A DNA stretch of 64,000 nt from the NCBI GenBank assembly GCA_034008185.1, contig CM067081.1, positions 4,401,821 through 4,465,820 of the forward strand, in the 5' to 3' direction. Source of the stretch: Gorsachius magnificus. Lineage: Eukaryota > Chordata > Aves > Pelecaniformes > Ardeidae. Positions 55,201 to 64,000 of the stretch are shown here, piece by piece (the stretch's first letter is position 1; each line of letters begins with the position of its first letter). A program made the position numbers and the translations under genes. The notes beneath the pieces were generated by a model, which ran no database searches, was not told the origin of the DNA, and worked only from the letters and a program-made list of their open reading frames with translations.

Positions 55201-56643
55201 TGGCGGAGCTGACGGAGGGTCCACATTACCTCATCCTCACACTACTGCGGTTCTCCTTCGACCCACGGACCATGAAGAGGAAGAAGATCTTGGACAATGT
55301 TTCCATCCCCGTGGTGCTCAAGCTGCCTGTCCTTGTCACTCCGGAGGAAACCGAGGAGGTTTACCAGCGTGGGAAGGCTGCCCCGGGAAGTGGCTTCATG
55401 TCTGTTGTGTATGACCTGTGCAGCGTGGTGGTGCATTCAGGCATCTCCTCTGAGAGCGGCCACTACTACTGCTACTCCAGGGAGTGCACTGACACTGTCC
55501 CCCATGGGCAGCCCCGGGACAGGGCGCCAAAACCTGCCTCCGACAAACAGCTGGACTTTGAAATCCAGTGGTACCTCTTCAACGACACCAGAGTTTCCTT
55601 CTCCTCCTTTGAATCAGTCAGCAACGTCACCTCCTTCTTCCCCAAGGACACTGCCTATGTCCTCTTCTACAGGCAGCGGCCGGGCAGGCAGAGCTGCCCG
55701 CTGCACGAGGCTCTGGCCGAGGCCAGCCGCCTGCATGGTGAACCCTCCCTCCATAAGGACTTGATGGAAGCCATTTCCAAAGATAACATCCTCTACTTGC
55801 AGGTAACTCCCGCTGCCGTGCACAGCAGGGTGCGATCCTGCGGCTGCCTGGCTCACGGGCCACGTTCCCACCCATCCGGGCAGCCGCAGGGTCGTGTCCT
55901 GCAGATAAATCGCATGCGTAGATACCCGCCCGCTCCCCAAAGCCAAATCCCTTTCTCTTTTTAGCATCCAGATATAAACAGGTTGCAGTTTCCCGATGAA
56001 ACTGGGAGATGAGGTGCAAGACACCTCATGGCCGTGCTCGGCATTGACTTGCTGATGCCTGCCCCGGGCAGCTGTGCCTGAAATTTTTTCCTAAGTGCCT
56101 GGGAAAGTTGGGTGAGCTGGGAGTACAGACTAGAACAGATTTCATTCAACTGGTGGAGTTCAATGCTTTCCAAACAGCAGTGTCCCATAGGACATGAGCG
56201 GCAGCCAGGACAACTTGAAGGGTCCCTCCTCTCCCAGAGGTGACATGGAAGGGCTGTTTTTAATCGCTGAAGAGATGCAATGCTTTGCTGCATCCTGCCT
56301 GCTGAGCTCTAGAGATGAGCACATGGCCTTCTCACCCTGGTTTCATTTGGAGGAGGCTCCCAGGGGCAACGAAACAGGGGCCCGGCTCCTTGGGGAAGGT
56401 GGGAGCATCCCCTCACCTGGGTCATGTAGCTGCAGATATCCTTGTGTTATTTTTCTCCCTTCCTTCTCCCAGGAGCAGGAAAAAGAAGCGAGAAACAGAG
56501 CTGCCTACATTTCCAACTTGCCGAAATCCCCACTGTGGTGGAGAGACTTTGACAGGGACAAGGATGATGACAACTCATCGGGGGGCTGCAGCCCGGCGGC
56601 GGGCGGTGGCGGATCTGGCTCCTTTCATGGACTCGTCTTCTAG
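39575..56643 (+). CDS. USP35: USP35, ubiquitin-specific protease (complete coding region, 10 exons)
   Basis: Cysteine deubiquitinase of the USP/UBP family, paralogous to USP38. Ten exons with consensus splice sites join in phase to 2,985 bp including the stop (994 residues; human USP35 is 1,018). The N-terminal half (about 1-430) is the helical-repeat region typical of USP35/38, with MDKILEAVV, QGLVRRVIEAA, LLKGLAAVKKFSILIEV and AFHLLLPHIP. The catalytic core starts near 442: Cys box GLINLGNTCYMNS with nucleophile Cys454, QQDCSEYLKYLLD (QQD box), zinc pairs CLKC (584-587) and CEKC (726-729), and His box SGHYYCYS with His825. FNDTRVSF follows, with Asn865-Asp866 as the third-residue position. 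All catalytic and zinc residues are present, so an active enzyme is expected. The segment between the zinc pairs is bird-like filler rather than the Glu-rich run I recall in human. The C-terminus ends FHGLVF. The ATG is 12 bases inside its exon. Confidence 0.97.
40257..41322. other. USP35 intron between coding exons 1 and 2
   Basis: Unique sequence with an A-rich stretch just after the donor. No repeat or other gene recognised. Confidence 0.6.
41323..41458 (+). CDS. USP35: USP35 coding exon 2
   Basis: CTTGCAG acceptor and CAG|GTAGGA donor. Encodes EEQEAPSNALASVVQFVPLE through MMMAISR. The split Gly/Glu and Arg codons agree with the neighbouring exons. Confidence 0.95.
41459..45950. other. 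USP35 intron between coding exons 2 and 3
   Basis: Holds a small GATGATGGTGATGATGAT microsatellite near 41,655 and a probable old LINE near 43,740-44,400. The remainder is unique, with no other recognised feature. Confidence 0.55.
43740..44400 (-). mobile_element. Possible ancient CR1/L3-like LINE remnant
   Basis: Minus-strand echoes of CR1 in the right order. AACAAGCC...CTTTTCTCAC resembles the GLFSLE region. CACCATGTTCCAGGTGCGG resembles the HLEYCVQ region. GCATCATCACAAATTTCATAGCCTTGTTCAGGATGATT resembles the FADDTKLGG to ND(L)DEG region. Too degraded to place its edges. Confidence 0.4.
45951..46080 (+). CDS. USP35: USP35 coding exon 3
   Basis: TTTCATTTCAG acceptor, GTCAGT donor. Encodes MIDWVSWPLGKNIDKWIIAL then LKGLAAVKKFSILIEVTLSK, a very highly conserved part of USP35. 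Confidence 0.96.
46081..47476. other. USP35 intron between coding exons 3 and 4
   Basis: Unique sequence, nothing recognised. Antisense open frames over and next to coding exon 4 are shadows. Confidence 0.55.
47477..47578 (+). CDS. USP35: USP35 coding exon 4
   Basis: CCCCACCAG acceptor, GTAAGG donor, 102 bp (34 codons). Encodes VFSKLLYPIVREGALSVLQY and SFQHSHEAFHL. Confidence 0.95.
48370..48896 (+). mobile_element. CR1 ORF2 fragment (linker to early RT), truncated by an LTR
   Basis: Plus-strand CR1 with an open frame through [51 protein letters not shown] and HKSMGPDEMHPRVLREL. This is the region between the endonuclease and the reverse transcriptase. It has no stop codons, so it is relatively young. 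It stops abruptly where LTR sequence begins, and its 3' end is missing. Confidence 0.88.
48897..49393. mobile_element. 5'-truncated solo LTR, second copy
   Basis: Matches the LTR at 8589-9179 from its GGGGGAGAGAAT block onward to the same terminus, GAAACCAGGACA. It lacks roughly the first 80 bases. It keeps AACTCTATCCCAGC near the end, which the first copy has lost. No internal viral genes and no retained 5' TG end. The left edge is fused to CR1. Confidence 0.82.
51441..51599 (+). CDS. USP35: USP35 coding exon 5
   Basis: CTTTTCCAG acceptor, AAA|GTAAGA donor, 53 codons. Encodes LLPHIPRLVATLKKEDSNSA through CMFFRFSGFPDLYEPVLEAV. Confidence 0.95.
51600..52031. other. USP35 intron between coding exons 5 and 6
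   Basis: Unique sequence, no feature recognised. Confidence 0.6.
52032..52225 (+). CDS. USP35: USP35 coding exon 6 (catalytic Cys box)
   Basis: TTTCCAAG acceptor, GA|GTGAGT donor, 194 bp. Contains GLINLGNTCYMNS, including the nucleophilic cysteine (residue 454). Confidence 0.96.
52347..52440 (+). CDS. USP35: USP35 coding exon 7
   Basis: CTTCCGCAG acceptor, CAG|GTAATT donor, 94 bp. Encodes FRHSVLNLTEGNSQPLMTKL then QWLFAFLEHSQ. Confidence 0.95.
52441..53925. other. USP35 intron between coding exons 7 and 8
   Basis: AT-rich unique sequence with a poly-T run near 53,520. No exon or repeat recognised. Confidence 0.6.
53926..54032 (+). CDS. USP35: USP35 coding exon 8
   Basis: TTGCTGCCAG acceptor, CG|GTACGT donor, 107 bp. 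Encodes RPAISPESFLSASWPPWFTP and QQDCSEYLKYLLD, the QQD box of the USP fold. Confidence 0.95.
54033..54592. other. USP35 intron between coding exons 8 and 9
   Basis: Unique sequence, no feature recognised. Confidence 0.6.
54593..55802 (+). CDS. USP35: USP35 coding exon 9 (zinc pairs and catalytic His)
   Basis: TGCCAAAG acceptor, TTGCAG|GTAACT donor, 1,210 bp. Holds both zinc pairs (CLKC, CEKC), the variable linker between them, and the His box ESGHYYCYS. The frame stays open past the donor to 55,964, but the residues there do not resemble USP35. Confidence 0.95.
55803..56472. other. USP35 intron between coding exons 9 and 10
   Basis: Unique sequence. The exon 9 frame continues open for 162 bases into it before a stop at 55,962. 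Confidence 0.6.
56473..56643 (+). CDS. USP35: USP35 coding exon 10 (terminal)
   Basis: CCTTCTCCCAG acceptor. Encodes EQEKEARNRAAYISNLPKSP, then an Asp-rich and Gly-rich tail ending FHGLVF and a TAG stop at 56641-56643, matching the expected USP35 C-terminus. Confidence 0.95.
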   Translation, partial: EQEKEARNRAAYISNLPKSPLWWRDFDRDKDDDNSSGGCSPAAGGGGSGSFHGLVF

Positions 56644-58065
56644 GCAACGGGTTAAACCAGGTAGTCAGTGTCTACGGGGTCAACCCAAAGCCAGAGGCTC
56701 CTCTTCCTCACCCTGATGACAGCGAGCATCTTGGAGGAGGATTTGGGGAACATTTTAGTGGAAAAAGACTCAGGGGCTGATTTGGAGGTGCCCAGAGGGT
56801 CCCACTGCTTCCTATGCACTTGGTCTTCACGCCTTAATGTAACTAAGCTAACGCGGAGATAAGCAGCTGCCAACAGCTTGGAGAAGTGCCCTTTTGCTTC
56901 AGCGTAGCCATGTCTTGCTTGCTGTGAGTCATGCCACAAGCCTGGGGAGAGGATGGGGACAGGGACGGGGATGAAGACGGACCCAGCAGGGCCCCAGGAA
57001 TGGAAATGTCCCATGCACATCCCGTCTGCAGTCCTTCCTGTGGCACTGAGTCGTTTTTGGGGGGACTTCTGCTTTTTTTTTTTTTTTGATGTGGTTTTGA
57101 GAACCCACCTTGACACACGTCTAAAGGTAGAAAAAGGCTGAAAAGGCTGAAAAATGCCATGTGGCCAACACAGCAATGCTGATCTGGTGGGGTGGTGAGC
57201 TTGCAAGTCTGTTTGGTCACAGCGAGCAGTGGCAGGTTGACCAGAGGGATTTTATGCAGCATTGCAAAGCGCCCAAAAGAGACTGAGAGCACAGACCCCT
57301 CCAGCCAAGAGAGACTGACCTGATCCAGTCGGGGTTTTTTGGGCTCCAGTGAAGGCCTGTGGTGTTACTGGTGACCTCTGGATGCTGTCAGTGTACATGG
57401 CAGGCCCAGACACACAGCTGTTTTCCCAGATGTGTCTTTAAGACTCAGTTAGCCTCTTTCTGCCGCTGTCATCTCATGGCTTTCTGGGCTGGATCTGCCT
57501 TTTAAAACTGGGGCTTTCCTATGGGATACCTTGAACTGAGCAGCAAATGACAGAGCCCCCCTAAACCCAACCCATGAGCTATTTTTTTAAAACGCTAATT
57601 TGCAAGGAGAGTAGCCCAACCAGATATATTATATCAACCCAATATAAATACATACTATGTAAACCAATGTATTATACACATCAGTAGTGGGACGGGGCTG
57701 ATTTTGGTGGCAGGAGGCCAACCCAAGCCCGGGGCAGCATGTCTACAGGACCACAGCTCCCTCCCATGTCCCTCCCCAGCCGTTGTCCCTGCCCACTCCT
57801 CCCTCCGTGCCTGTAGTAGAGATTTCTCTAGCTCAAGTGGCATGTGCCTTAGGTCCTGGGTGCAGGGCCTAATCCTGACCGTGGGGTATTGGGGTGGGAA
57901 TATTGTGTTGCCATGGAGGAAAAGGCAAAGCACAGATATTGCTATGGATAACGAGAGTGGAAAGTCTGCTAGAGAGGACACTTGGGATCAAATCTCTGGC
58001 ATATACTATCGTATTCTTTTACTGCCTTTCCTATATATAAATAAAGGAAATTAATTAATTCAACA
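56644..58065 (+). other. USP35 3'UTR (approximate)
   Basis: From the stop codon to just past the AATAAA at 58,040-58,045. Contains a poly-T run near 57,075. The 184-residue minus-strand open frame at 56,652-57,206 is not credible as a gene. A second AATAAA at 58,354-58,359 offers a longer alternative end. Confidence 0.5.
58040..58045 (+). terminator. Putative USP35 polyadenylation signal AATAAA
   Basis: Canonical hexamer about 1.4 kb downstream of the USP35 stop. Alternative hexamer at 58,354-58,359. Confidence 0.45.
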
Positions 58066-58869
58066 TAGAGGTGTAGCATCTTATTGCAATACTCATAGTT
58101 GTTGGGCTGATGGGTCAAAAAAGAGATGGGGAAGCTGATGGAAGACGAGCATCCAACCTCACAGGCTCAGGACAACCCTGCAGAGTGGTGGCTTGGAAGA
58201 GGGGAGCAGGTAGAGGTGGGATGGGGGCCCCCAGCCTGGAGCTGGGTGCCCTCCTAATGCAGATCATGATCCTATTAGTGGAGTTTTGTAGATGAGCAGT
58301 GGAGCGTGTTCATTGTATTTCAGTCCACTAGACTTAAAACGGTGCTAAGAGGAAATAAATACGGTCCCAAAGCTGAAGTTGTACAAAAAGTACAGCGTTT
58401 CCTGGCATTATTAATAGACTTTTAGGAACCGCCTGTCCAAAGAGGTTGCCAAAAACTTTAATGCTGCTGTGGTGCCAGCTCCTTGCTTCATGCTAGAGCG
58501 TCAACTGGAGGCATCTTCTGGGCTGGAAGGTGCTTTTCCAGGACACTGTCTCTGCCTTGATGAGGTTCTAATCTAAATAATCAAGGCAGATAATCAACCC
58601 AACACAGAAAACGGAGAGGCTGTATCATAGCTACGCTCTTCCCTGAAAATGTCTTGGTTTTTTCCCCAAGATTTTCTGAGATGAGCAGAGGCAAAACTGC
58701 ATGCAGTGCTCAGCATGGATGGCAGCCTGGGTCATTTTAACGGTGTAACAAGGTAGTCTGGTTTCGTCGCTGTTCATTTCCTATAATTCTTAGCATTGGA
58801 CTTCCCTTTTGGACTTGGCGCTGAGCCTCTGTTTTTGCAGCATTATCTACGGTTCTCCACAGTCCTTTC
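58066..58869. other. Intergenic DNA between USP35 and the AT-rich repeat block
   Basis: Unique sequence; a further AATAAA is at 58,354. Nothing else recognised. Confidence 0.5.
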
Positions 58870-58934
58870 CCCAGAATAATCACTATATATGTGTGTATAT
58901 AGTATAAATATGTATTTATATACATATATAACAT
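58870..58934. repeat. TA-rich simple repeat, left piece
   Basis: ATATATGTGTGTATATAGTA and TATTTATATACATATATAAC, ending exactly where the CR1 3' end begins. Confidence 0.85.
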
Positions 58935-61335
58935 AGAATCATAGAATCATTAAGGTTGGAACAGACCTCTGAGATCATTAAGTCCAACTGTCAACCTAAC
59001 ACCACCATGCCTACTAAACCATGTCCTGAAGTGCCATGTCTACATGTTTTATTAACACCTCTAGGGATGGGGACTCGACCCCTTCCCTGGGCAGCCCCTT
59101 CCAGTGCCTGACAGCCCTTTGGGGAAGGAATTGTTCCCAATGTCCAGCCTAACCCTCCCCTGGCACAACTTGAGGCCGTTTCCCCTCATCCCGTCACCCG
59201 TTCCCTGGGAGCAGAGCCCGACTCCCCCTGGCTCCCCCCTCCTCTCAGGCAGTTGTAGGGAGTGATGAGGGCTCCCCTCAGCCTCCTCTGCTCCAGGCTG
59301 AACACCCCCAGCTCCCCCAGCTGCTCCCCAGCAGCCTGGGGCTCCAGACCCCTCCCCAGCTCCGCTGCCCTTCTCTGGACACGCTCCAGCCCCTCCGGGT
59401 CCTCCTGGGAGTGAGGGGCCCAACACTGAACACCGTATTTGAGTATATCTTTACTCTCCGGAGAGGCCAAAAAGCTGCTGAGCAGGTTGGAAGGTCCTGC
59501 AGAACATGGGGACAACCTCCTGCTCCAAATCTGCTGCCACCTGTGGCTGAAGAGGAATTTCCATCGGTGCTGTACTGAAGGGTGGTTCTGATTCAGTGCA
59601 ACAGAGGACAGGAAAGCACGCAGAGCCTCGCCAGCCAAAAGTAATTAGCTCTAGTGAGTAGGAGACACGCCACACAAGTGCAATCTGTCCCTGGAAAGCA
59701 GTTTGGGACATGCTCCAGCCCCTCTAGGTCCTTCGGGGAGGGAGGGGCCCAACCCTGACCCCAGCATTCGAGGGGTGGCCTCCCCAGTGTCCAGGACAGA
59801 GGCATGGTCACTGCCCTGCTCCTGCTGGCCACACCACTCCTGATACAAGCCACCTGGGCACCCTGCTGGCTCATATTCAGCCGCCTGTTGACCAACACCC
59901 CCAGGTCCTTTTCCGCTGGGCAGCTTTCCAGACCCTCTGCCCCACGCCTGTAGCGCTGCATGGGGTTGTTGTGACCCCAGGTGCAGGACCCGGCCCTTGG
60001 CCTTGTTGAACCTCATACAGTTGGCCTTGGCCCATGGATCCAGCCTGTCCAGGTCCCTCTGCAGAGCCCTCCACGCCTCAAGCAGATCGACACTCCCACC
60101 TAGTTTGGTGTCATCTGCAAAATTCCTGAGGGCACACTCAATCCCCTCATCCAGGTCATTGATAAAGATATTAAACAGAACTGGCCCCAGAACTGAGCCC
60201 TGGCGTTCACCGATTGTGGCCGGCCACCAACTGGATTTAACTCCATTGACCACAACTCTCTGGGCTTGGCTATCCATCCAGTTTTTTACCCAGGGAACAG
60301 TAAACCTGTCTAAGGCATGAGCCATCAGCTTCTCTAGGAGAATGCTGTGGGAGATAGTGTCAAAAGCTTGTCTGAAGTCTAGGTAGACAACATCCACAGC
60401 CTTTCCCTCATCCACCAGGCAGGTCACCTGGTCAGAGAAGAAAATCACGTTGGTCAGGCAGGACCTGCCTTTCATGAACCCATGCTGACTGGGCCTGATC
60501 CCGTCATTGTCCTGCATGTGCCTGGTGAGCACACTCAAGATGAACTGCTCCAGAACCTTCCCCACTACTGAGGTCAGGCTGACAGGTCTGTAGTTCCCTG
60601 GATCCTCCTTCTGGCCCTTCTTGTAGATGGGCATCACATTGGCAAGCCTCCAGTCATCTGGGACTTCTCCTGTTAACCAGGAATGCTGATATATGATGGA
60701 GAGTGGCTTGGAAAGCTCCTCTTCCAGATCCTTCAGCTCTCTCTGGTGGATCCCATCTGGCCCCATAGACCTGTGAGTGTCCAGGTGGTGCAGCACGTCA
60801 TTAACTGCTTCCTCCATGGTTATGGGAGGTTTATTCTGCTCTCCATCCCTGTCCTCCAGCTCAGGGGGCTGAGTACCCTGGGGATAACTGGTCAGACTTT
60901 TAAAGACTGAGGCAAAGAAGGCATTAAGTACCTCAGTCTTTTCTCATCCTTGGTGGCAATGTTCCCCTCTGCATCCAATAAAGGATGCAGATTCTCCCTG
61001 GCTCTTTTTTTGTTGTTAATGTATTCATAAAATCATTTTTTGTTATCTCTTACAACAGTGGCCAGATTGAGTTCAAGCTGGGCTTTTGCCTTTCTCATTT
61101 TCTCTCTGCGTGACCTAACGAGATCCCTGTACTCTTCTTGAGTTCCCTGCCCCTTCTTCCAAAAGTGGCAATCTCTTCTTTTTTTCCTGAGTCCCAGCAA
61201 AACTCCCTGTTCAGCCAGGTTGGTCATCTTCCCCACCATTTTGTCTTACAGCACATGGGGACAGCCTCCTTCTTGAAGAATGCCCAGCCTTCCTGGACCC
61301 CTTTGCCCTTCATGACTGTCTCCCAAGGGACTCTC
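58935..61335 (-). mobile_element. Long mosaic CR1 LINE with RT-domain ORF and foreign insert
   Basis: About 2.4 kb on the minus strand. In sense: linker region (about 61,335-60,820), an open RT frame of 388 codons (60817-59651), a non-CR1 segment (59710-59438) that replaces the CR1 ORF2 tail, then CR1 3' region to ATCATAGAATCATAGAATC. The outermost ~130 bases (58,935-59,060) resemble a different CR1 3' tail from the adjacent part. RT blocks seen: [55 protein letters not shown] and [10 protein letters not shown]. The usual PQGSVLG has become RQGSVLG. The missing endonuclease and the interrupted tail mean it cannot be a working element. Confidence 0.9.
59438..59710. repeat. Non-CR1 segment duplicated from/to 30,528-30,801, within CR1
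   Basis: Flanked on both sides by minus-strand CR1 sequence. Both flanks carry the same short CR1 region (GCCCCTCC/CGGGTCC type), so CR1 content overlaps by roughly 60 bases. The right junction shares only about five bases (GGACA) with CR1. Confidence 0.9.
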
Positions 61336-61562
61336 TCATATATACACACAGATATACTATTATCAGATAAATATGTGTAAGATATGAGTAAAACACTAAA
61401 TATTTAACATACACTAAAGTTTGCATTAATATACTTTATTAATATTATTATTATTACTATGAATACTATTAATATACCATATTTTATAATATTGTAACTA
61501 TACTGTACTATCAGTAGTACACTATAATGTATGATGAGTATTAGTAATGCACTGTTAATATT
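61336..61562. repeat. AT-rich simple repeat, middle piece
   Basis: TATATATACACACAG, then ATTATTATTATTACTATGAA and related TATTAATA motifs. It lies between two CR1 insertions. Confidence 0.85.
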
Positions 61563-62605
61563 GTAGAATCATAGAGCCATGGGATGATTTGGACTGGAAA
61601 GGACCTTTAAAGATCATCTAGCCCAGCCCCACTGCCATGGGCAGGGTCACCTTCCAATAGACCAGGTTGCTCACAGCCCCGTCCAACCTGACCTTGAACA
61701 CTTCCAGGGATGGGGCATCCACAATTTCTCTGGGCAACCTGTGCCTCCTTTTAAGTATTGAAAGGCTGCAATCAGGTCTGCCCACAGCCTGTTCTTCTCC
61801 AGGCTGAATAATCCCAACTCGTCCAGCCATTCCCCATCGCAGGGGTGTTCCAGCCCTTGGACCATTTCTATGGCCTCCTCTGGCCCTGCTTCAACAGGTC
61901 CCTGTCTGTCCTGCGATGGGGACCCCAGAGCTGGACGCAGGGCTTCAGGGGGGTCTCACCAGAGCAGAGCAGAGGGGCAGAATCCCCTCCCTTGCCCTGC
62001 TGGCCACGCTGCTGGGAATGCAGCCCAGGGCACAGTTGGCTTTCTGGGCTTCCAGCACACATGGCCGGCTCATGTCCAGCTCTTCATCTACCGGTACCCC
62101 CAAGTCCTTCTTCTCAGGGCTGCTCTCAATCCCTTCATCCCCCAGCCTGTACTGATACTGAGGATTGCCCGAGTCCCAAGTGCAAGACCTTGCAGTTGAC
62201 CTAGTTGGACTTCATGAGGTTTGCATGGGTCCACTCTTCCAGCCTGTCCAGGTCCCTCTGGATGGCATCCCCTCCCTCCAGCGTACTGACTGCACCACAT
62301 AACTTGGTGTCATCCACAAATTTGCTGAAGGTGCACTCAATCCCACTGTCCATGTCCATTGGAATGTCCATCCATTGATGAAGATATTAAGTCGTATTGG
62401 TCCCAGTATGGACCCTTGAGGGACACCCCTTGCTACTGGTTCCCACTTAGACACTGAGCCATTGACCGTAACTCTGACGAGGCCACAGAGCCAATTCCTT
62501 ATCCATTGAACAGTCCATCCATCAAACCCGTATCTCTCCAGTTCAGAGGTAAGAATGTTATGGGGACTGCATCAAAGGCCTTACAGCAGTCTAGCATAGC
62601 GTTAG
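61563..62605 (-). mobile_element. CR1 LINE fragment (minus strand) inside AT-rich repeat
   Basis: Inverted 3' end TAGAATCATAGAGCCATGGG, then the landmarks of the 13,058 copy (CTGCCATGGGCAGGGTCACC and CTTCAACAGGTCCCTGTCTG). ORF2 remnants continue back to the RT block region (minus strand [19 protein letters not shown], with frameshifts). Confidence 0.9.
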
Positions 62606-62735
62606 TATAGTATGTTACTATCTATGCTATGCCAATTATAGTATATGCTGTATTACTATTGGTTGTTAGCAATAATAGCAATATTTGTGTATGGTATATT
62701 GGTAGAGTATATACTATAGTATATACGATAGTATA
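62606..62735. repeat. AT-rich simple repeat, right piece
   Basis: TAGTATAGTATGTTACTATC, TATAGTATATGCTGTATTAC and TATACTATAGTATATACGAT: TATAGTAT-based repeats of the same flavour as the middle piece. Confidence 0.82.
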
Positions 62736-63414
62736 GCCCGCAGTGTCACACGTGCCTCTGGCTGAGGAGAGCCCACAGTGGAGTCCTCAGCTCCAGGTTT
62801 GGGATCCCAGATGTGCTGCAGATGTGAGGTGATGTTACTCTTGCCTAAAAAAGGGGGTTACAGGAGCTGTGCTGCAGGGAGGTGTCTTTCCCCAGGTGTG
62901 GGTTTGGGGTTTTTCTGAAGTAGATATAAGTGTCTTGAAGGGTGGGGTTGAACTTTTAACTCTGGGGAAAAAGATTTGTTCCTGAGCTTAGGTTTTATGG
63001 GTGATCTGGTGCCCTGAGCTGGGGCTCACAGGCACTGAGCTGCTGATGGGTGAAGAGGGCAGCTTTTGTCCTCACCCTGCACACACCAAAGCGTATCCCT
63101 GGTGCACATATATAGTATGAAATTCACTTTAGCAGCTGAAAAACACATGGTTTGGGCTCTGGTATCAGGAAAAACCTTAACTGCATCCTAAAGATCCTCA
63201 TTGCACAGCTGTAGGAGATAACTCGGCGACATGCTGGGAAGATGCTCTGAAAGCTTCAAAGGTGCTGCACAATTCAACTTAATCCAGTCAGTAACTCCCC
63301 CTTTCTCTCCCCACTCCAAATCATGCTGGGAGTCACCAGGAAGAGATGTCTTTTTATTATCATTCTTTTATTTTCCCGTTGCTTTCCCGCTGCATATACA
63401 GTACTTAAAAATGA
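62736..63414. other. Intergenic DNA between the repeat block and the GAB2 3' end
   Basis: Unique sequence, no gene or repeat recognised. Confidence 0.5.
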
Positions 63415-64000
63415 GATCACCTCACGTCAGGCATGTACCATGTTTATTAACAGCAAAAAAAGTATTATCTAGGCTTCACTCAAGACCAATTTACAGGATA
63501 AATAATTGTTTCAAATTACTTAAAAAAAACAAACAACAAAACCCCAAAGAATAAATTAATAACTTAAGTGATTAGCTGTCCACAGTGATTTGAAAACTTA
63601 ATAACCATTCAAACAGTGACACCACAAGAAGACACATACTGTACAGTTTGCCACAGATTACTCTTGTCCTTCCTTCTACAAATGGAAAAAAAAAATTAAA
63701 AATACTCCTCTTTAAGAACAGTCACAGGCTTTGAAACACACAAAACATCCCTGCGAATCAGCTGCCGACGCGACGGCTTCAAAGCCGGGGCTCTGACCCC
63801 CCCTCACAGCAGGTTAAGAAACAAATGGAGAAAACTACCCTAATTTGGCTGGGTCCCTTCCCGCGCAACAATGGCCAAAGTCAATGGGGACCTGTTGACT
63901 TCGCCAAGGGCTGGGTTGAGTGGGACATATCTATTCTAAAGGTTTGGTCCTAACCCTATGGGATTCATCAGTGGGCTCCCCATGGAGCCCAGGGTCCTGA
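63415..64000 (-). other. GAB2: Probable distal 3'UTR of GAB2 (minus strand)
   Basis: The gene following USP35 in the conserved vertebrate order is GAB2, transcribed toward USP35 with a long 3'UTR. Here the minus strand has an AATAAA hexamer (63,448-63,443) with unique, non-coding sequence upstream of it to the window edge. No coding exon of GAB2 is present, so the assignment rests on synteny and one hexamer. Confidence 0.4.
63443..63448 (-). terminator. Putative GAB2 polyadenylation signal
   Basis: AATAAA on the minus strand in TTAATAAACATGG context. Cleavage would fall near 63,415-63,430. There is a competing minus-strand AATAAAA near 63,366. Confidence 0.4.

Noticed and set aside
55803..55964. 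Read-through of USP35 exon 9 as an alternative C-terminus
   Set aside because: A good donor lies at 55,802 and the terminal exon at 56,473 encodes the expected C-terminus; the read-through residues are unlike USP35. A minor retained-intron form cannot be excluded without RNA data.
56652..57206. 184-codon minus-strand open frame in the USP35 3'UTR
   Set aside because: Includes a poly-Lys run from the poly-T tract and has no recognisable domain or promoter context.
63231..63554. 107-codon plus-strand open frame near the right end
   Set aside because: No recognisable domain, and it overlaps the probable minus-strand GAB2 3'UTR end.

Overview
This is nuclear DNA from a bird. The genes are intron-split and vertebrate, and the repeats are almost all CR1 LINE fragments (the usual avian non-LTR element). 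There are also two copies of a TG...CA long terminal repeat that I associate, from memory, with neoavian genomes. The species cannot be named from the sequence. The gene order ALG8 (-), KCTD21 (-), USP35 (+), GAB2 (-, untranslated end only) is the order I know from human 11q14.1, so this is an ordinary conserved-synteny block.

Layout. 1-7,055: the first six coding exons of ALG8 on the minus strand (residues 1-219); the rest of the gene lies left of the window. Its GC-rich promoter (about 6,720-7,215) has a perfect NRF1 palindrome 27 bp upstream of the ATG. 7,205-9,443: a stack of plus-strand CR1 copies abuts that promoter; one copy is split by a solo LTR. 9,444-16,818: intergenic DNA, probably including the KCTD21 3'UTR, with one minus-strand CR1. 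16,819-17,601: the whole KCTD21 reading frame in one exon. 17,632-26,972: a putative intron in the KCTD21 5'UTR. 26,760-27,250: a CpG island, read here as a shared head-to-head promoter for KCTD21 (left) and USP35 (right), followed by a G-rich minisatellite. 27,195-39,562: putative USP35 intron 1, rich in CR1. 39,575-56,643: ten coding exons of USP35 that join in frame into about 994 residues with catalytic Cys, His and zinc-ligand cysteines intact. Its 3'UTR probably ends near 58,065. 58,870-62,735: an AT-rich simple repeat split by two large CR1 insertions. 63,400-64,000: probably the distal 3'UTR of GAB2, minus strand.

The genes do not form one pathway. ALG8 is an ER glucosyltransferase of N-glycan precursor assembly, KCTD21 is a BTB adaptor for Cullin-3, and USP35 is a deubiquitinase. 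KCTD21 and USP35 act on opposite sides of ubiquitin signalling and seem to share a promoter, but nothing here shows joint function.

I found no undescribed gene system. The most unusual features are structural: a mosaic CR1 at 58.9-61.3 kb carrying a 273-bp non-CR1 segment that also occurs at 30.5 kb, a CR1/LTR microhomology junction at 48.9 kb, and nested retroelements next to the ALG8 promoter.
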